Shown here: piece after piece, positions 13,850 to 19,671 of the stretch
Layout: each line of letters begins with the position of its first letter
Position numbering within the stretch: the first letter of the stretch is position 1
Virus record (IMG/VR): IMGVR_UViG_3300009474_000015
Span: 1 to 23,581 of that record
Length of the DNA: 23,581 bases
Strand: one strand, 5' to 3'
From: a virus
Program-made: the position numbers and the translations under genes
The notes under the pieces: generated by a model
Seen by the model: only the letters and a program-made list of their open reading frames with translations
Told to the model about the DNA's origin: nothing
The model's database searches: none

Positions 13850-14130
13850 CGCTGTGTCCCCAGCTTCAGGGCCACCAGGGCCCGGTATCTGGCGGTGTCA
13901 GGCAGCCCGTGGGCGGCCAGCTGCATCTGGATCGCAGTCTCAACGCGGCGCCGCTGCAGCTCGGCCACCGCTCTGGCCTTGCTGCGCTCTGCTGCTTTGA
14001 CCTCAGCAGGGCGGAAGCGGCGGGCAATGGCCCAGCCCAGCCCCAGCACCAGCCCCAGGGGCCAGAGGAAGGCCACCGGGATCAGAGCAAGCGGCAGGCA
14101 GACCCAACAGAGGGCTTTCAAGATGGTCAC
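13846..14130 (-). CDS. Small membrane protein with basic helical tail, unknown
   Basis: 94 residues. Residues about 4-34 are hydrophobic (ALCWVCLPLALIPVAFLWPL then GLVLGLGWAIARRF), fitting a helical hairpin or two short membrane helices, followed by a basic, Arg/Lys/Ala-rich cytoplasmic helix. The GTG at 14130 is taken as the start because GTGA overlaps the upstream stop by 4 nt; longer in-frame readings overlap upstream genes. Function unknown; membrane proteins in this position may act in superinfection exclusion, but nothing here proves it. Confidence 0.65.
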   Translation of the reverse strand: MTILKALCWVCLPLALIPVAFLWPLGLVLGLGWAIARRFRPAEVKAAERSKARAVAELQRRRVETAIQMQLAAHGLPDTARYRALVALKLGTQR

Positions 14131-14315
14131 GCGATCGCCTCCAGCTTCTGCATGGCGCCGGAGCAGAGCTCGATCGCCTCCTCGGTGTCGGCCCAGGCGG
14201 TATCTCCTGCGGGAAGGGTCTGCACCTGGGCGGCGTGGAGCTCGAGCAGGGCCTGTAGCCGCGGCCGCAGCGTTGCGGTCAGCAACAGGGCCTCGGCGGT
14301 TGTGAATCGTGTCAT
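14127..14315 (-). CDS. Small helical protein, unknown
   Basis: 62 residues, MTRFTTAEALLLTATLRPRL followed by an acidic helix; wholly alpha-helical by eye. No family recognised. It starts 8 nt after the stop of the 78-aa gene and is coupled to the next gene by GTGA. Confidence 0.62.
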   Translation of the reverse strand: MTRFTTAEALLLTATLRPRLQALLELHAAQVQTLPAGDTAWADTEEAIELCSGAMQKLEAIA

Positions 14316-14323
14316 GGCGGTTC

Positions 14324-14560
14324 TCAGTGGAATAGCGGGCCCAGCTGGGCGCCGTCGTTGAACGGCAGCACCCCCTGAGCGGCGAGTTGTTTGGGGTAGG
14401 CGCGGTCGATGGCCTGGCGGGCCTGCTGCTGGGTGCCGTACTGCCCCAGGGCAGCCCCATCGGGCTGGTACGCGGTCACCAGGGGCTGGCCCAGTAGGTC
14501 GGCGCTCTCGGCGAGCGTGTGCCCCCGGTAGATGCTTTGCAGCTGTGCAGCTTGTGTCAT
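14324..14560 (-). CDS. Small protein, unknown
   Basis: 78 residues, MTQAAQLQSIYRGHTLAESA..., with a Gln/Ala-rich middle and a helix TQQQARQAIDRAYPKQLAAQ. The sequence YRGHTL...YQPDGAALGQYGTQQQARQAID resembles small host-type proteins with a short beta hairpin and helix, but I cannot name it. It lies 17 nt downstream of a double palindrome (14578-14596), so it is likely the first gene of a regulated unit. Confidence 0.65.
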   Translation of the reverse strand: MTQAAQLQSIYRGHTLAESADLLGQPLVTAYQPDGAALGQYGTQQQARQAIDRAYPKQLAAQGVLPFNDGAQLGPLFH

Positions 14561-14577
14561 AGGTGAGTCATGGGATT

Positions 14578-14596
14578 GTCCTAGGACTGTCCTAGG
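14578..14596. promoter_or_regulatory. CCTAGGAC double palindrome (putative operator)
   Basis: GTCCTAGGACTGTCCTAGG, differing by one central base from 9062-9080 (GTCCTAGGACCGTCCTAGG). It lies just upstream of the 78-aa gene and abuts a C/A leader repeat. Confidence 0.55.
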
Positions 14597-14598
14597 TG

Positions 14599-14611
14599 GG
14601 TTGGTGGTTGG
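14599..14611 (-). repeat. C/A-rich leader repeat
   Basis: Minus strand CCAACCACCAACC, between the hairpin after the 128-aa gene and the double palindrome. Confidence 0.6.
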
Positions 14612-14628
14612 CGCTGCGAGGGCAGCAG

Positions 14629-14646
14629 GGAGGGCCGGAGCCCTCC
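14629..14646 (-). terminator. GC-rich hairpin after 128-aa gene
   Basis: GGAGGGC pairs with GCCCTCC around a 4-base loop (TCCG on the minus strand). It starts about 10 nt after the stop. No T-tract, so it is more likely an RNA-stability or processing hairpin than a classic terminator. Confidence 0.45.
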
Positions 14647-14655
14647 GGGCTGTCG

Positions 14656-15042
14656 TCAGGCCAGGCAGTCGGCACTGGCCCGCGAAAGGGCGGCCATGAG
14701 CCGCTGGGCAGCGTCCAGGGTCCAGAGCTTGGCGCTGAGGATTGGCGTAGTCCTCCCCTCGACGTAGGCCACCAGGATCCAGCCTTCACTCGAACCAGGG
14801 CGAACCCCTAAGCGGAGCAGCGGGCCGGTGTGGGCTGGCACCTGGTGGCCCTGGCCTTCGGCGTAGTCGAGCCAATAGATCTCATTGCCGTTGATGGCCA
14901 GGCCGTGCTCGGTCTGCAGGTTGAACTGAACCCAGGTGTCGATGGCGTCGATGATCTGCCGGACGGTGACCCGGTGCTTGTCGTCGGTCGGGATGGTGTG
15001 GAGCTGGTGGGAGTAGTCGCAGCGGTAGGCGGTGGCTGTCAT
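14656..15042 (-). CDS. Early-region protein, unknown
   Basis: 128 residues, MTATAYRCDYSHQLHTIPTD..., mixed alpha/beta with a beta-rich middle (HGLAINGNEIYWLDYAEGQG) and a final helix. No domain recognised. It stands as its own module: C/A leader repeat upstream (15054-15066), ATG at 15042, hairpin after the stop. The first gene product group after 16171 is likely made early by host RNA polymerase and may target host functions. Confidence 0.7.
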   Translation of the reverse strand: MTATAYRCDYSHQLHTIPTDDKHRVTVRQIIDAIDTWVQFNLQTEHGLAINGNEIYWLDYAEGQGHQVPAHTGPLLRLGVRPGSSEGWILVAYVEGRTTPILSAKLWTLDAAQRLMAALSRASADCLA

Positions 15043-15053
15043 GGTCTCGGTGG

Positions 15054-15066
15054 GGTTGGTGGTTGG
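15054..15066 (-). repeat. C/A-rich leader repeat
   Basis: Minus strand CCAACCACCAACC, 11 nt before the ATG of the 128-aa gene. Confidence 0.6.
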
Positions 15067-15085
15067 CGAGGGTGAGCCCCTCAGA

Positions 15086-15101
15086 GAGCCCCGGAGGGCT
15101 C
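15086..15101 (-). terminator. Hairpin after 112-aa gene
   Basis: GAGCCC and GGGCTC pair around CGGA (TCCG on the minus strand), the same loop as 14629-14646. A wider alternative pairing uses TGAGCCC at 15073 with GGGCTCA at 15096. Confidence 0.45.
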
Positions 15102-15111
15102 AGTGAGAGGG

Positions 15112-15450
15112 TCAGGCTTCGAGCTCGGCCACCCGGTCCAGGTAGCGGTTCACCACTCGAACCACTTGCTCAGGCGTGCTGGCCTTGCTCTTGCGGAAGG
15201 TGGGCAGCTTGTAGCTCTTGGTGATGCACTCCACGGCCCCGTCACGAACCACCAGCTGCAGGTAGCGGCTGTTGTAGAAGATTTCGTTGGGCCAGCTGTG
15301 GCGAGCCTCGAGGCTGAGATCGAGAAAGGTGGTGCCCTGGCCCTCGAGGGTGATGAGCATCTCCCGGAACCATGAGCACTGGATGCCGCTATAGGTGCCC
15401 TCGTTGAAGTGGGAGACCTGCAGGGCTGCGGTTGAAAGGTTGGTGGTCAT
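15112..15450 (-). CDS. Early-region protein, unknown
   Basis: 112 residues, MTTNLSTAALQVSHFNEGTY..., beta-rich in the first 80 residues (FLDLSLEARHSWPNEIFYNS, RYLQLVVRDGAVECI) and ending in a helix (TPEQVVRVVNRYLDRVAELE). No known family. Start ATG 15450 follows CCGCCCGCA and the C/A leader repeat, the same context as 15948 and 16171. Likely one of the early host-takeover proteins, by position only. Confidence 0.7.
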   Translation of the reverse strand: MTTNLSTAALQVSHFNEGTYSGIQCSWFREMLITLEGQGTTFLDLSLEARHSWPNEIFYNSRYLQLVVRDGAVECITKSYKLPTFRKSKASTPEQVVRVVNRYLDRVAELEA

Positions 15451-15457
15451 TGCGGGC

Positions 15458-15476
15458 GGTTGGTTGGTGGTTGGTG
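15458..15476 (-). repeat. C/A-rich leader repeat
   Basis: Minus strand CACCAACCACCAACCAACC, followed by GCCCGCA and the ATG at 15450. Confidence 0.6.
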
Positions 15477-15494
15477 CTGCTGAAGGCAGCAGGG

Positions 15495-15515
15495 AGCCCC
15501 TAGGAGCTCCGGGCT
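15495..15515 (-). terminator. Hairpin after 60-aa gene
   Basis: AGCCC at 15495-15499 pairs with GGGCT at 15511-15515 and the inside contains the self-complementary GGAGCTCC. Third member of the intergenic hairpin series in the early region. Confidence 0.4.
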
Positions 15516-15519
15516 GGCA

Positions 15520-15702
15520 TCAGTTGCCGGGGTAGCGGCTGAGGCTGCGGATGTCCCCCAGCGCTGAGGGTGCGGCCGGTGCGGCCACCAGTGGCGCGGG
15601 CGTGGTGGCTGCGGCTGGTAGCGGCTGGCGTTGGCTGGCGAGGCCCACCAGGGCCCACACGGTCAGCAGGGCGGCAGCGATCGTCGAGGCGGTGCGCTCC
15701 AT
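15520..15702 (-). CDS. Small membrane or exported peptide, unknown
   Basis: 60 residues. Residues about 5-22 (ASTIAAALLTVWALVGLA) form one hydrophobic helix, followed by a Pro/Ala-rich segment. This could be a signal-anchor peptide. It begins 3 nt after the stop of the 80-aa acidic gene, so they are co-translated. No domain beyond the membrane helix. Confidence 0.58.
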   Translation of the reverse strand: MERTASTIAAALLTVWALVGLASQRQPLPAAATTPAPLVAAPAAPSALGDIRSLSRYPGN

Positions 15703-15705
15703 GGC

Positions 15706-15948
15706 TCAGGCCCTTACGGCTTGCAGCTGGGCCTCGATGGCGTCGAGGGTGTCGGCCACCACGTCGGCCCACTCGTACCAGGGCTCACCGTCGGCGTCCC
15801 CGTAGGCGTCGGTCAGCTGGTAGCAGAGCTCGCCCTCGTCATCAGTGGCGATCTGGACCGTGTAGCCGGTGCAGTCCTCGAGCAGGCCTGAGTAGGCCCG
15901 CACGTCCATCGAGAGGTAGTCGGTAGTTGTTGCGGTTGCGCTTGTCAT
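15706..15948 (-). CDS. Small acidic protein, unknown
   Basis: 80 residues, MTSATATTTDYLSMDVRAYS..., very acidic (DDEGELCYQLTDAYGDADGE). Strongly acidic small early proteins in phages are sometimes DNA mimics, but here that is only a possibility. ATG 15948 is chosen over an upstream in-frame ATG because it follows the C/A leader and CCGTCCGCA, the same context as two neighbouring starts. Confidence 0.66.
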   Translation of the reverse strand: MTSATATTTDYLSMDVRAYSGLLEDCTGYTVQIATDDEGELCYQLTDAYGDADGEPWYEWADVVADTLDAIEAQLQAVRA

Positions 15949-15956
15949 TGCGGACG

Positions 15957-15980
15957 GGTGGTTGGCGGTTGGTGGTTGGT
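15957..15980 (-). repeat. C/A-rich leader repeat, longest copy
   Basis: Minus strand has ACCAACCACCAACCGCCAAC then CACC, a threefold unit just upstream of the ATG at 15948. Confidence 0.6.
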
Positions 15981-15985
15981 CGAGG

Positions 15986-16171
15986 TCAAGCGGCCAGCAG
16001 GCGGCCGACGGTGCGGCGGCTGCAGCCCAGGCGGTCAGCAATGGCCTGCTGGGTGAGGCCTGAGCGGCGCCAGCGGCGAGCGCGCTGTTCGCGGCTCTCA
16101 GTGGCCCACAGCAGCACCAGCACGGGCAGGAGCAGCAGGCACAGCAGCAGGCAGAAGGCGGTGGAGGTCAT
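15986..16171 (-). CDS. Membrane-anchored helix-turn-helix peptide
   Basis: 61 residues. Residues about 5-22 (AFCLLLCLLLLPVLVLLW) are one hydrophobic helix; a basic stretch (REQRARRWRR) follows; residues about 38-60 read SGLTQQAIADRLGCSRRTVG then RLL, a resolvase/sigma-4-type helix-turn-helix. The topology would place the HTH in the cytoplasm at the membrane face, or it may be a degenerate transposon-type HTH. First gene of the leftward early region, ATG at 16171 behind the C/A leader. A DNA-binding role is inferred; it could tether phage DNA or regulate early transcription. Confidence 0.62.
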   Translation of the reverse strand: MTSTAFCLLLCLLLLPVLVLLWATESREQRARRWRRSGLTQQAIADRLGCSRRTVGRLLAA

Positions 16172-16178
16172 GGCGGGC

Positions 16179-16195
16179 GGTTGGTTGGTGGTTGG
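16179..16195 (-). repeat. C/A-rich leader repeat
   Basis: Minus strand CCAACCACCAACCAACC, followed by GCCCGCC and the ATG at 16171. Confidence 0.6.
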
Positions 16196-16203
16196 CGGCT
16201 CGT

Positions 16204-16215
16204 TGCACTACTGCA
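16204..16215 (+). promoter_or_regulatory. TGCACTACTGCA motif, head of early region
   Basis: Exact 12-mer shared with 4890-4901 and 11579-11590. It lies 33 bp upstream of the first early ATG and exactly 40 bp from the next motif at 16244; both are preceded by CGT. Confidence 0.45.
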
Positions 16216-16243
16216 GCGAACCTGTAGGCATCATGGCTTGCGT

Positions 16244-16255
16244 TGCACCTGTGCA
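16244..16255 (+). promoter_or_regulatory. TGCACCTGTGCA motif
   Basis: Perfect TGCA-N4-TGCA form of the motif, 40 bp from the copy at 16204. Spacing of about four helical turns suggests a pair of protein-binding sites. Confidence 0.45.
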
Positions 16256-16351
16256 AGTGGGGTTGGGTGGGCGTTCCTACCAATCTGTAACAATTCTTAA
16301 CATTAGATTTGGGCCATAGGTGCTACCCGGTCACCGCTAGCCGTGCCGGCC

Positions 16352-16408
16352 CAGGCCCTGCAGCCTGCAAACGGATCTGAAATCCGCAGACAAGCCAGTA
16401 GGGGCCTG
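16352..16408. other. Three-way-junction-like structured element
   Basis: CAGGCCC at 16352-16358 pairs with GGGCCTG at 16402-16408, enclosing 43 nt that contain TGCAGCCTGCA and a second hairpin with CGGAT (16372-16376) and ATCCG (16382-16386). The hairpin sequence resembles the tRNA-Leu anticodon arm at attP (AAACGGATYTKAARTCCGC on the plus strand). It is not a tRNA: there is no T-arm. Possible packaging or replication signal, or a small RNA. Confidence 0.35.
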
Positions 16409-16658
16409 CCTTTCCGGCGCTCGGATGCCTGCAAGGCAGCAAGCCAACAGCCGCGCCGCCCCCTGGGCGTCGGAACCTACCCCTACGGGGGGTCTGCAGC
16501 TCGCCTAGCGCTGGGGTCTCCACCACATCGCGCGACCCAAAAACGGTCTTCAGCGCTTCGGTCCACCCCGCTCAGCGATTCCACCCCCTTGCCCCCTAAT
16601 TGCAACTCGTTCTCAATAAAGCGAAAAAAAATCACCCCGCGATCTGCCCTGCGTGCAT

Positions 16659-16668
16659 TGCAGTAGTG
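16659..16668 (-). promoter_or_regulatory. Partial TGCACTACTGCA motif before RepL-like gene
   Basis: TGCAGTAGTG on the plus strand, 10 of 12 bases of the motif, in inverted orientation to the copy at 16204. The two bound the gene-free region. Confidence 0.3.
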
Positions 16669-16948
16669 GGTGTATTGCTGGGTGGCGTCGTTGCGGCTGG
16701 GGGAAATTTCGGGTGGATCCTCTGTGGTTACCAGTAGAGAGATCAGAGTGACTTTGAAGCGGCCCAGTGAGGAAGCGGATCTATCGACAGCTGAGTTGAT
16801 TGGTGCTTAAACTAGCCCTGTCCAAATCCCTTCCAACAACAGGGTCGTTGCGAGACCTTGCTGCTGGATGAGCCAGAAGGCTCGTTGGGATCGTCAGCTG
16901 GAGACTGACTGCATGAAGTCTAAGGAAGATGGCCAGGAGGGTTTCGTC

Positions 16949-17296
16949 ATGGTTCATCAGCAAGATCTGGACAGCGCCATCAGCCTGGTTGGTGCCCGGC
17001 GACTGGAGCTCAGGGACATGGCTGTGTTCATGGCTTTGATGGCCTACATGAACTGGCGAAGCGGTCGGGTGCCAATCACAGCCAAGGCATTGGCCGAGCG
17101 GTTGCAGATCCAATTACCCACTTGCGTCAGCTCGTTGACCCGACTCAAAAAAGAGATGCTGCTGGCGCGGGTGGTGGATCGCAACACCGGCGAGAACTAC
17201 TACCTGCTCAATCCCTACGTCGCTTCGGTGGGCAGCCCTCAGCGCCGCGGCCATCTATGGACACAGTTCAAGGCGACGGTGGGTTCAGCTGATTAG
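16949..17296 (+). CDS. RepL-like winged-helix protein
   Basis: 115 residues from ATG 16949, which has an excellent ribosome site (AGGAGG, 8 nt spacing); a longer reading from ATG 16868 adds 27 residues but has no such site. Visible are a helical LELRDMAVFMALMAYMNWRS segment, a helix-turn-helix (VPITAKALAERLQIQLPTCV, then SSLTRLKKEMLLAR), a wing, and YYLLNPYVASVGSPQRR. The L-N-P ending after the wing is characteristic of RepL-type plasmid/phage initiators. It may bind the nearby structured region to start replication, or act as a regulator; the sequence does not separate these. First gene of the rightward group. Confidence 0.72.
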   Translation: MVHQQDLDSAISLVGARRLELRDMAVFMALMAYMNWRSGRVPITAKALAERLQIQLPTCVSSLTRLKKEMLLARVVDRNTGENYYLLNPYVASVGSPQRRGHLWTQFKATVGSAD

Positions 17297-17322
17297 AGCC
17301 GATAACCTGAGGTCAGATGCTT

Positions 17323-17334
17323 TGCACCTGTGTA
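17323..17334 (+). promoter_or_regulatory. TGCACCTGTGTA motif before 61-aa gene
   Basis: Same 12 bases as 19646-19657 on the other strand. It overlaps the GTG start of the small gene at 17330, so the transcript would be nearly leaderless if this is a promoter. Confidence 0.45.
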
Positions 17335-17515
17335 CCTCACGAATGACGAACGGATTCGTCTTGGGCTGCAGCACTGGGGTAGCGATGTCCCTGATTACGT
17401 GGTGCAGGTTGCAGAAGCTGCCGTAGCAGCGCCACCTGCCCCGCCGCCCCCACCGCCCAAGAAGCGCACCCGCGTTGCCAGCAACAGCCTGGCTGCACCA
17501 GCCACGGAGCTTTAG
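17330..17515 (+). CDS. Small protein, unknown
   Basis: 61 residues, MYLTNDERIRLGLQHWGSDV..., with a Pro-rich middle (eight or more prolines near 38-45), a KKRTR patch and a polar tail. The N-terminal 30 residues look like a conserved helical head. Start is GTG inside the TGCA motif; an in-frame alternative is not available nearby, so the start is uncertain. It precedes the large terminase by about 100 nt and could be a packaging accessory, but this is position only. Confidence 0.52.
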   Translation: MYLTNDERIRLGLQHWGSDVPDYVVQVAEAAVAAPPAPPPPPPKKRTRVASNSLAAPATEL

Positions 17516-17567
17516 GCTGTGCTCGTCATGGACGGGTGGTTCCGTCGTGATCCGACCGGCTCATCCT

Positions 17568-17582
17568 GGTTGGTGGTTGGTG
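17568..17582 (-). repeat. C/A-rich leader repeat in reverse orientation to terminase
   Basis: Minus strand CACCAACCACCAACC, followed by AGG and an ATG opening only a 12-codon frame (MSRSDHDGTTRP). It is the only copy in a plus-strand gene neighbourhood, so it may be a relic or mark an antisense transcript. Confidence 0.45.
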
Positions 17583-17615
17583 AAACCCCTTCTGCCTTAT
17601 CGGCGGGAGGGGTTT
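17583..17615 (+). promoter_or_regulatory. Hairpin covering terminase ribosome site
   Basis: AAACCCCT at 17583-17590 is perfectly complementary to AGGGGTTT at 17608-17615; the loop holds GCC/GGC that can extend pairing. The GGGAGG ribosome site of the large terminase lies in the 3' arm, so folding would hide it. No T-tract follows. Confidence 0.45.
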
Positions 17616-17619
17616 CCCT

Positions 17620-19389
17620 TTGAGCTGGGTTCCGATGCCACCGGAGCTGGGTGCTGGCCGGTTTGCGTACTTCGCCTGTTACGTGCTCAGGGAGCTCAAC
17701 CTGGCGGAGGAGCCCACCAAGCAGCAGCTGCGCATCTGCGACTGGCTGGAAACCGGCCCCAACCGCTCAATCACGGTTGGCTTCCGTGGCGTGGCCAAAA
17801 GCACGATCACCGCGTTCCGTGCGCTGCATCGGCTGCGCATTGATCCATTCAACGAAAAGATCCTGATTCCTGGCTCCACTGCTGAGAAGGCAATGGAGAT
17901 CACCACCTTCATGGCGCGGTGCATCCGTGACATCGACATCCTTCGGTGCCTGGAGCCCCGTGCTGATGGTCGCAGCTCCACCAAAGCCTTCGACGTGGGG
18001 CCGTCAGTGGTGGATCAGAGCCCAAGTGTCCGGGCTGTGGGGATCCTCTCGCCATCGCTGACCGGCAAGCGGGCCACGGCCATCTACCCGGATGACATCG
18101 AGACGCTTAACAACTCGATCACACCCCTGAAGCAGGAGCGTCTCTGGACTGCCACCACCGAGCTTGAGGCCATCCTCAAGCCCGATAGCGAGGAGCAGAT
18201 CCTGCCCCGGGTGATTGCGTACCTGGGCACACCGCACCTGGAAACCTCCATGTACTGGCGGCTGGTGCGGGAACGCGGCTACAAGATTCGGCTGTGGCCG
18301 TGCCGTTACCCCGACCCCACTAACCCAGAGCAGTGGGATGCGTATGAGGGCTTCCTTGATCCGTTCATGGTTGAGGAGCTTGACGAGCGCCCTGAGCTAG
18401 CCGGGCGCCCCACTGACCCGGAGCGCTTTGGCGAGGAGGAGTTGCTGCGTCGTGAGATGGGCAGCACCAAGATCAGCTGGCAGCTGCAGTTCATGCTCAA
18501 CTGCCGGCTGTCCACCCTTGATAAGTTCCCAATTCGGCTGGGCGATTTGATCGTCATGCCGCTTGACGGCAAGGCACTGCCGGAGGTGGTGGCCTGGTCC
18601 GCCAGCAGCGAACACCGCATCCAGAGCCTGCAGTGCGTGGGTATGGGTGCTGATCGCTTCTACCACTCCCCTGCTGTTGTGCAGGGCTGGGTGCCAGCAG
18701 ATGAAACCTGGCGGTGCATCCTGGCGATTGACCCCTCCGGCCGCGGCAGTGACGAGCTGGCCTGGGCTGTGATTGCTGAGCTCAACGGCAACCTGTTTGT
18801 GCTGGAGAGCGGCGGCACCACCCGCGGCTACGAGCCGGAGGTGCTCAGGTTGCTGGCTGAACGTGCCAAGCGCTGGAATGTCTCTGACGTGGTGGCAGAA
18901 AGCAACCTCGGTGACGGCATGTTCACCGCCCTGCTGCAGCCGGTTATGCAGAAACTGCATCCCTGCGGTGTCCAGGAGCGCCGTGTCAGTGGTCAGAAGG
19001 AGCGCCGCATTGTTGACACCCTGGCGCCACTGGTGCAGCAGCACCGGCTGATCTTCAACACCGAGTTGATCCAAAGCGACTGGGCTGGCGCTGAACGCGA
19101 CCCGGAGACTGGTCACCCCCGCTCGCTGCTGTACCAGATGAGCCGGATCACGATCGAGCGCGGGGCGCTGCAGTTCGATGACCGGGTTGATGCGCTCAGC
19201 CTGGGCTGCGCGTACTTCGTCGAGGCCGCCGCCCAGGACCAGGAGCGTGCCAAGGCTTCCCGGCAGGAGGAGATCGACGATGCAATCCGAGATGCCTGGT
19301 TTGACGAGACCGGCAGTCAGATCGACACGCTGGCCATGGGCTATCGCCCCAAGGTCCGCAACCAGGCCTACGGGGGTGTCAGGCGCTGA
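17620..19389 (+). CDS. terL: Terminase large subunit (T7 gp19-like)
   Basis: 589 residues (T7 gp19: 586). The motor drives DNA into the prohead and cuts concatemers. ATPase: Walker A GFRGVAKST at 54-62 and Walker B AIYPDDIE at about 154-161, followed by a coupling-type YLGTPH near 201. RNase H-like nuclease: first Asp about 371 (AIDPSGRGSDE), Glu about 427 (VVAESNLGDG) and Asp 520/521/524 (QFDDRVDALSL). The TTG at 17620 has a well-spaced GGGAGG; ATG 17635 is an alternative. It is on the plus strand, opposite to the other morphogenesis genes and to the small subunit, with which it overlaps tail-to-tail by 11 nt. Confidence 0.95.
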   Translation: MSWVPMPPELGAGRFAYFACYVLRELNLAEEPTKQQLRICDWLETGPNRSITVGFRGVAKSTITAFRALHRLRIDPFNEKILIPGSTAEKAMEITTFMARCIRDIDILRCLEPRADGRSSTKAFDVGPSVVDQSPSVRAVGILSPSLTGKRATAIYPDDIETLNNSITPLKQERLWTATTELEAILKPDSEEQILPRVIAYLGTPHLETSMYWRLVRERGYKIRLWPCRYPDPTNPEQWDAYEGFLDPFMVEELDERPELAGRPTDPERFGEEELLRREMGSTKISWQLQFMLNCRLSTLDKFPIRLGDLIVMPLDGKALPEVVAWSASSEHRIQSLQCVGMGADRFYHSPAVVQGWVPADETWRCILAIDPSGRGSDELAWAVIAELNGNLFVLESGGTTRGYEPEVLRLLAERAKRWNVSDVVAESNLGDGMFTALLQPVMQKLHPCGVQERRVSGQKERRIVDTLAPLVQQHRLIFNTELIQSDWAGAERDPETGHPRSLLYQMSRITIERGALQFDDRVDALSLGCAYFVEAAAQDQERAKASRQEEIDDAIRDAWFDETGSQIDTLAMGYRPKVRNQAYGGVRR

Positions 19390-19642
19390 GGCGCTCCTCC
19401 CGGCGCAGCGGCACCACCTTGGTCTTTTCCTCCAGGGTGGAGAAGTTGAGCTTGCCTGTCATTCGCGCTAGGTCGCTTGCGGGCGTGTCAGGCATGGCGG
19501 CAGCTGAGATGGCGTTCTGCTTCAGCAGCTGCATCGCCATTTTGAGGTCGTCGTTGCACACCTCACCGGCCTTGAGCCGGTCGCTGAGCACTTCAACCAC
19601 GTCCTCATGGAGCTGTTCGAGCTTGTCGCGGAGATCAGCCAC
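19379..19642 (-). CDS. terS: Terminase small subunit (T7 gp18-like maturase A)
   Basis: 87 residues (T7 gp18: 89). MADLRDKLEQLHEDVVEVLS then DRLKAGEVCNDDLKMAMQLL gives two amphipathic helices in the style of small terminases, followed by SAAAMPDTPASDLARM. It recognises concatemer DNA and activates the large subunit. GTG start at 19642, 3 nt after a TGCACCTGTGTA motif. Its strand is opposite to TerL; the last 11 nt overlap the end of the terL gene. Identification is by size, helical pattern and location, so slightly less certain than TerL. Confidence 0.75.
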   Translation of the reverse strand: MADLRDKLEQLHEDVVEVLSDRLKAGEVCNDDLKMAMQLLKQNAISAAAMPDTPASDLARMTGKLNFSTLEEKTKVVPLRREERLSA

Positions 19643-19645
19643 AGT

Positions 19646-19657
19646 TACACAGGTGCA
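19646..19657 (-). promoter_or_regulatory. TGCACCTGTGTA motif, terS/endolysin divergence
   Basis: Between divergent terS and endolysin. On the minus strand it reads TGCACCTGTGTA, then ACTGTGGCTGA at the terS start. The same block precedes the 90-aa gene (21491-21502). Confidence 0.5.
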
Positions 19658-19671
19658 GAGTATTCACTCCC

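Larger units (their letters stand above)
16172..16948. other. Divergent gene-free region, possible joined genome ends
   Basis: About 0.75 kb between leftward early genes and the rightward RepL-like gene. It contains TGCA motifs at 16204, 16244 and 16659, a structured element at 16352-16408, small hairpins (for example TGCCT-GCA-AGGCA at 16426-16438), an AT-rich island at about 16284-16312 that could hold the early host promoter, and an A-tract near 16625. A T7-like genome has its terminal repeats between terminase and early genes, so the virion ends may map here. The first 80 bp before 16949 might be coding if the longer RepL-like start (16868) is used. Confidence 0.5.

Noticed and set aside
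16352-16408. Possible tRNA with anticodon-like loop
   Set aside because: Only about 55 nt, no T-arm and no GGTTC motif; kept only as a structured element.
16343-16666. Plus-strand open frame in the gene-free region
   Set aside because: Arg/Ser/Pro-rich with no domain, overlaps hairpins and has no ribosome site.
12972-17582. C/A-rich repeats as a CRISPR array
   Set aside because: Copies differ in length and are spaced hundreds of bases apart with genes between them.
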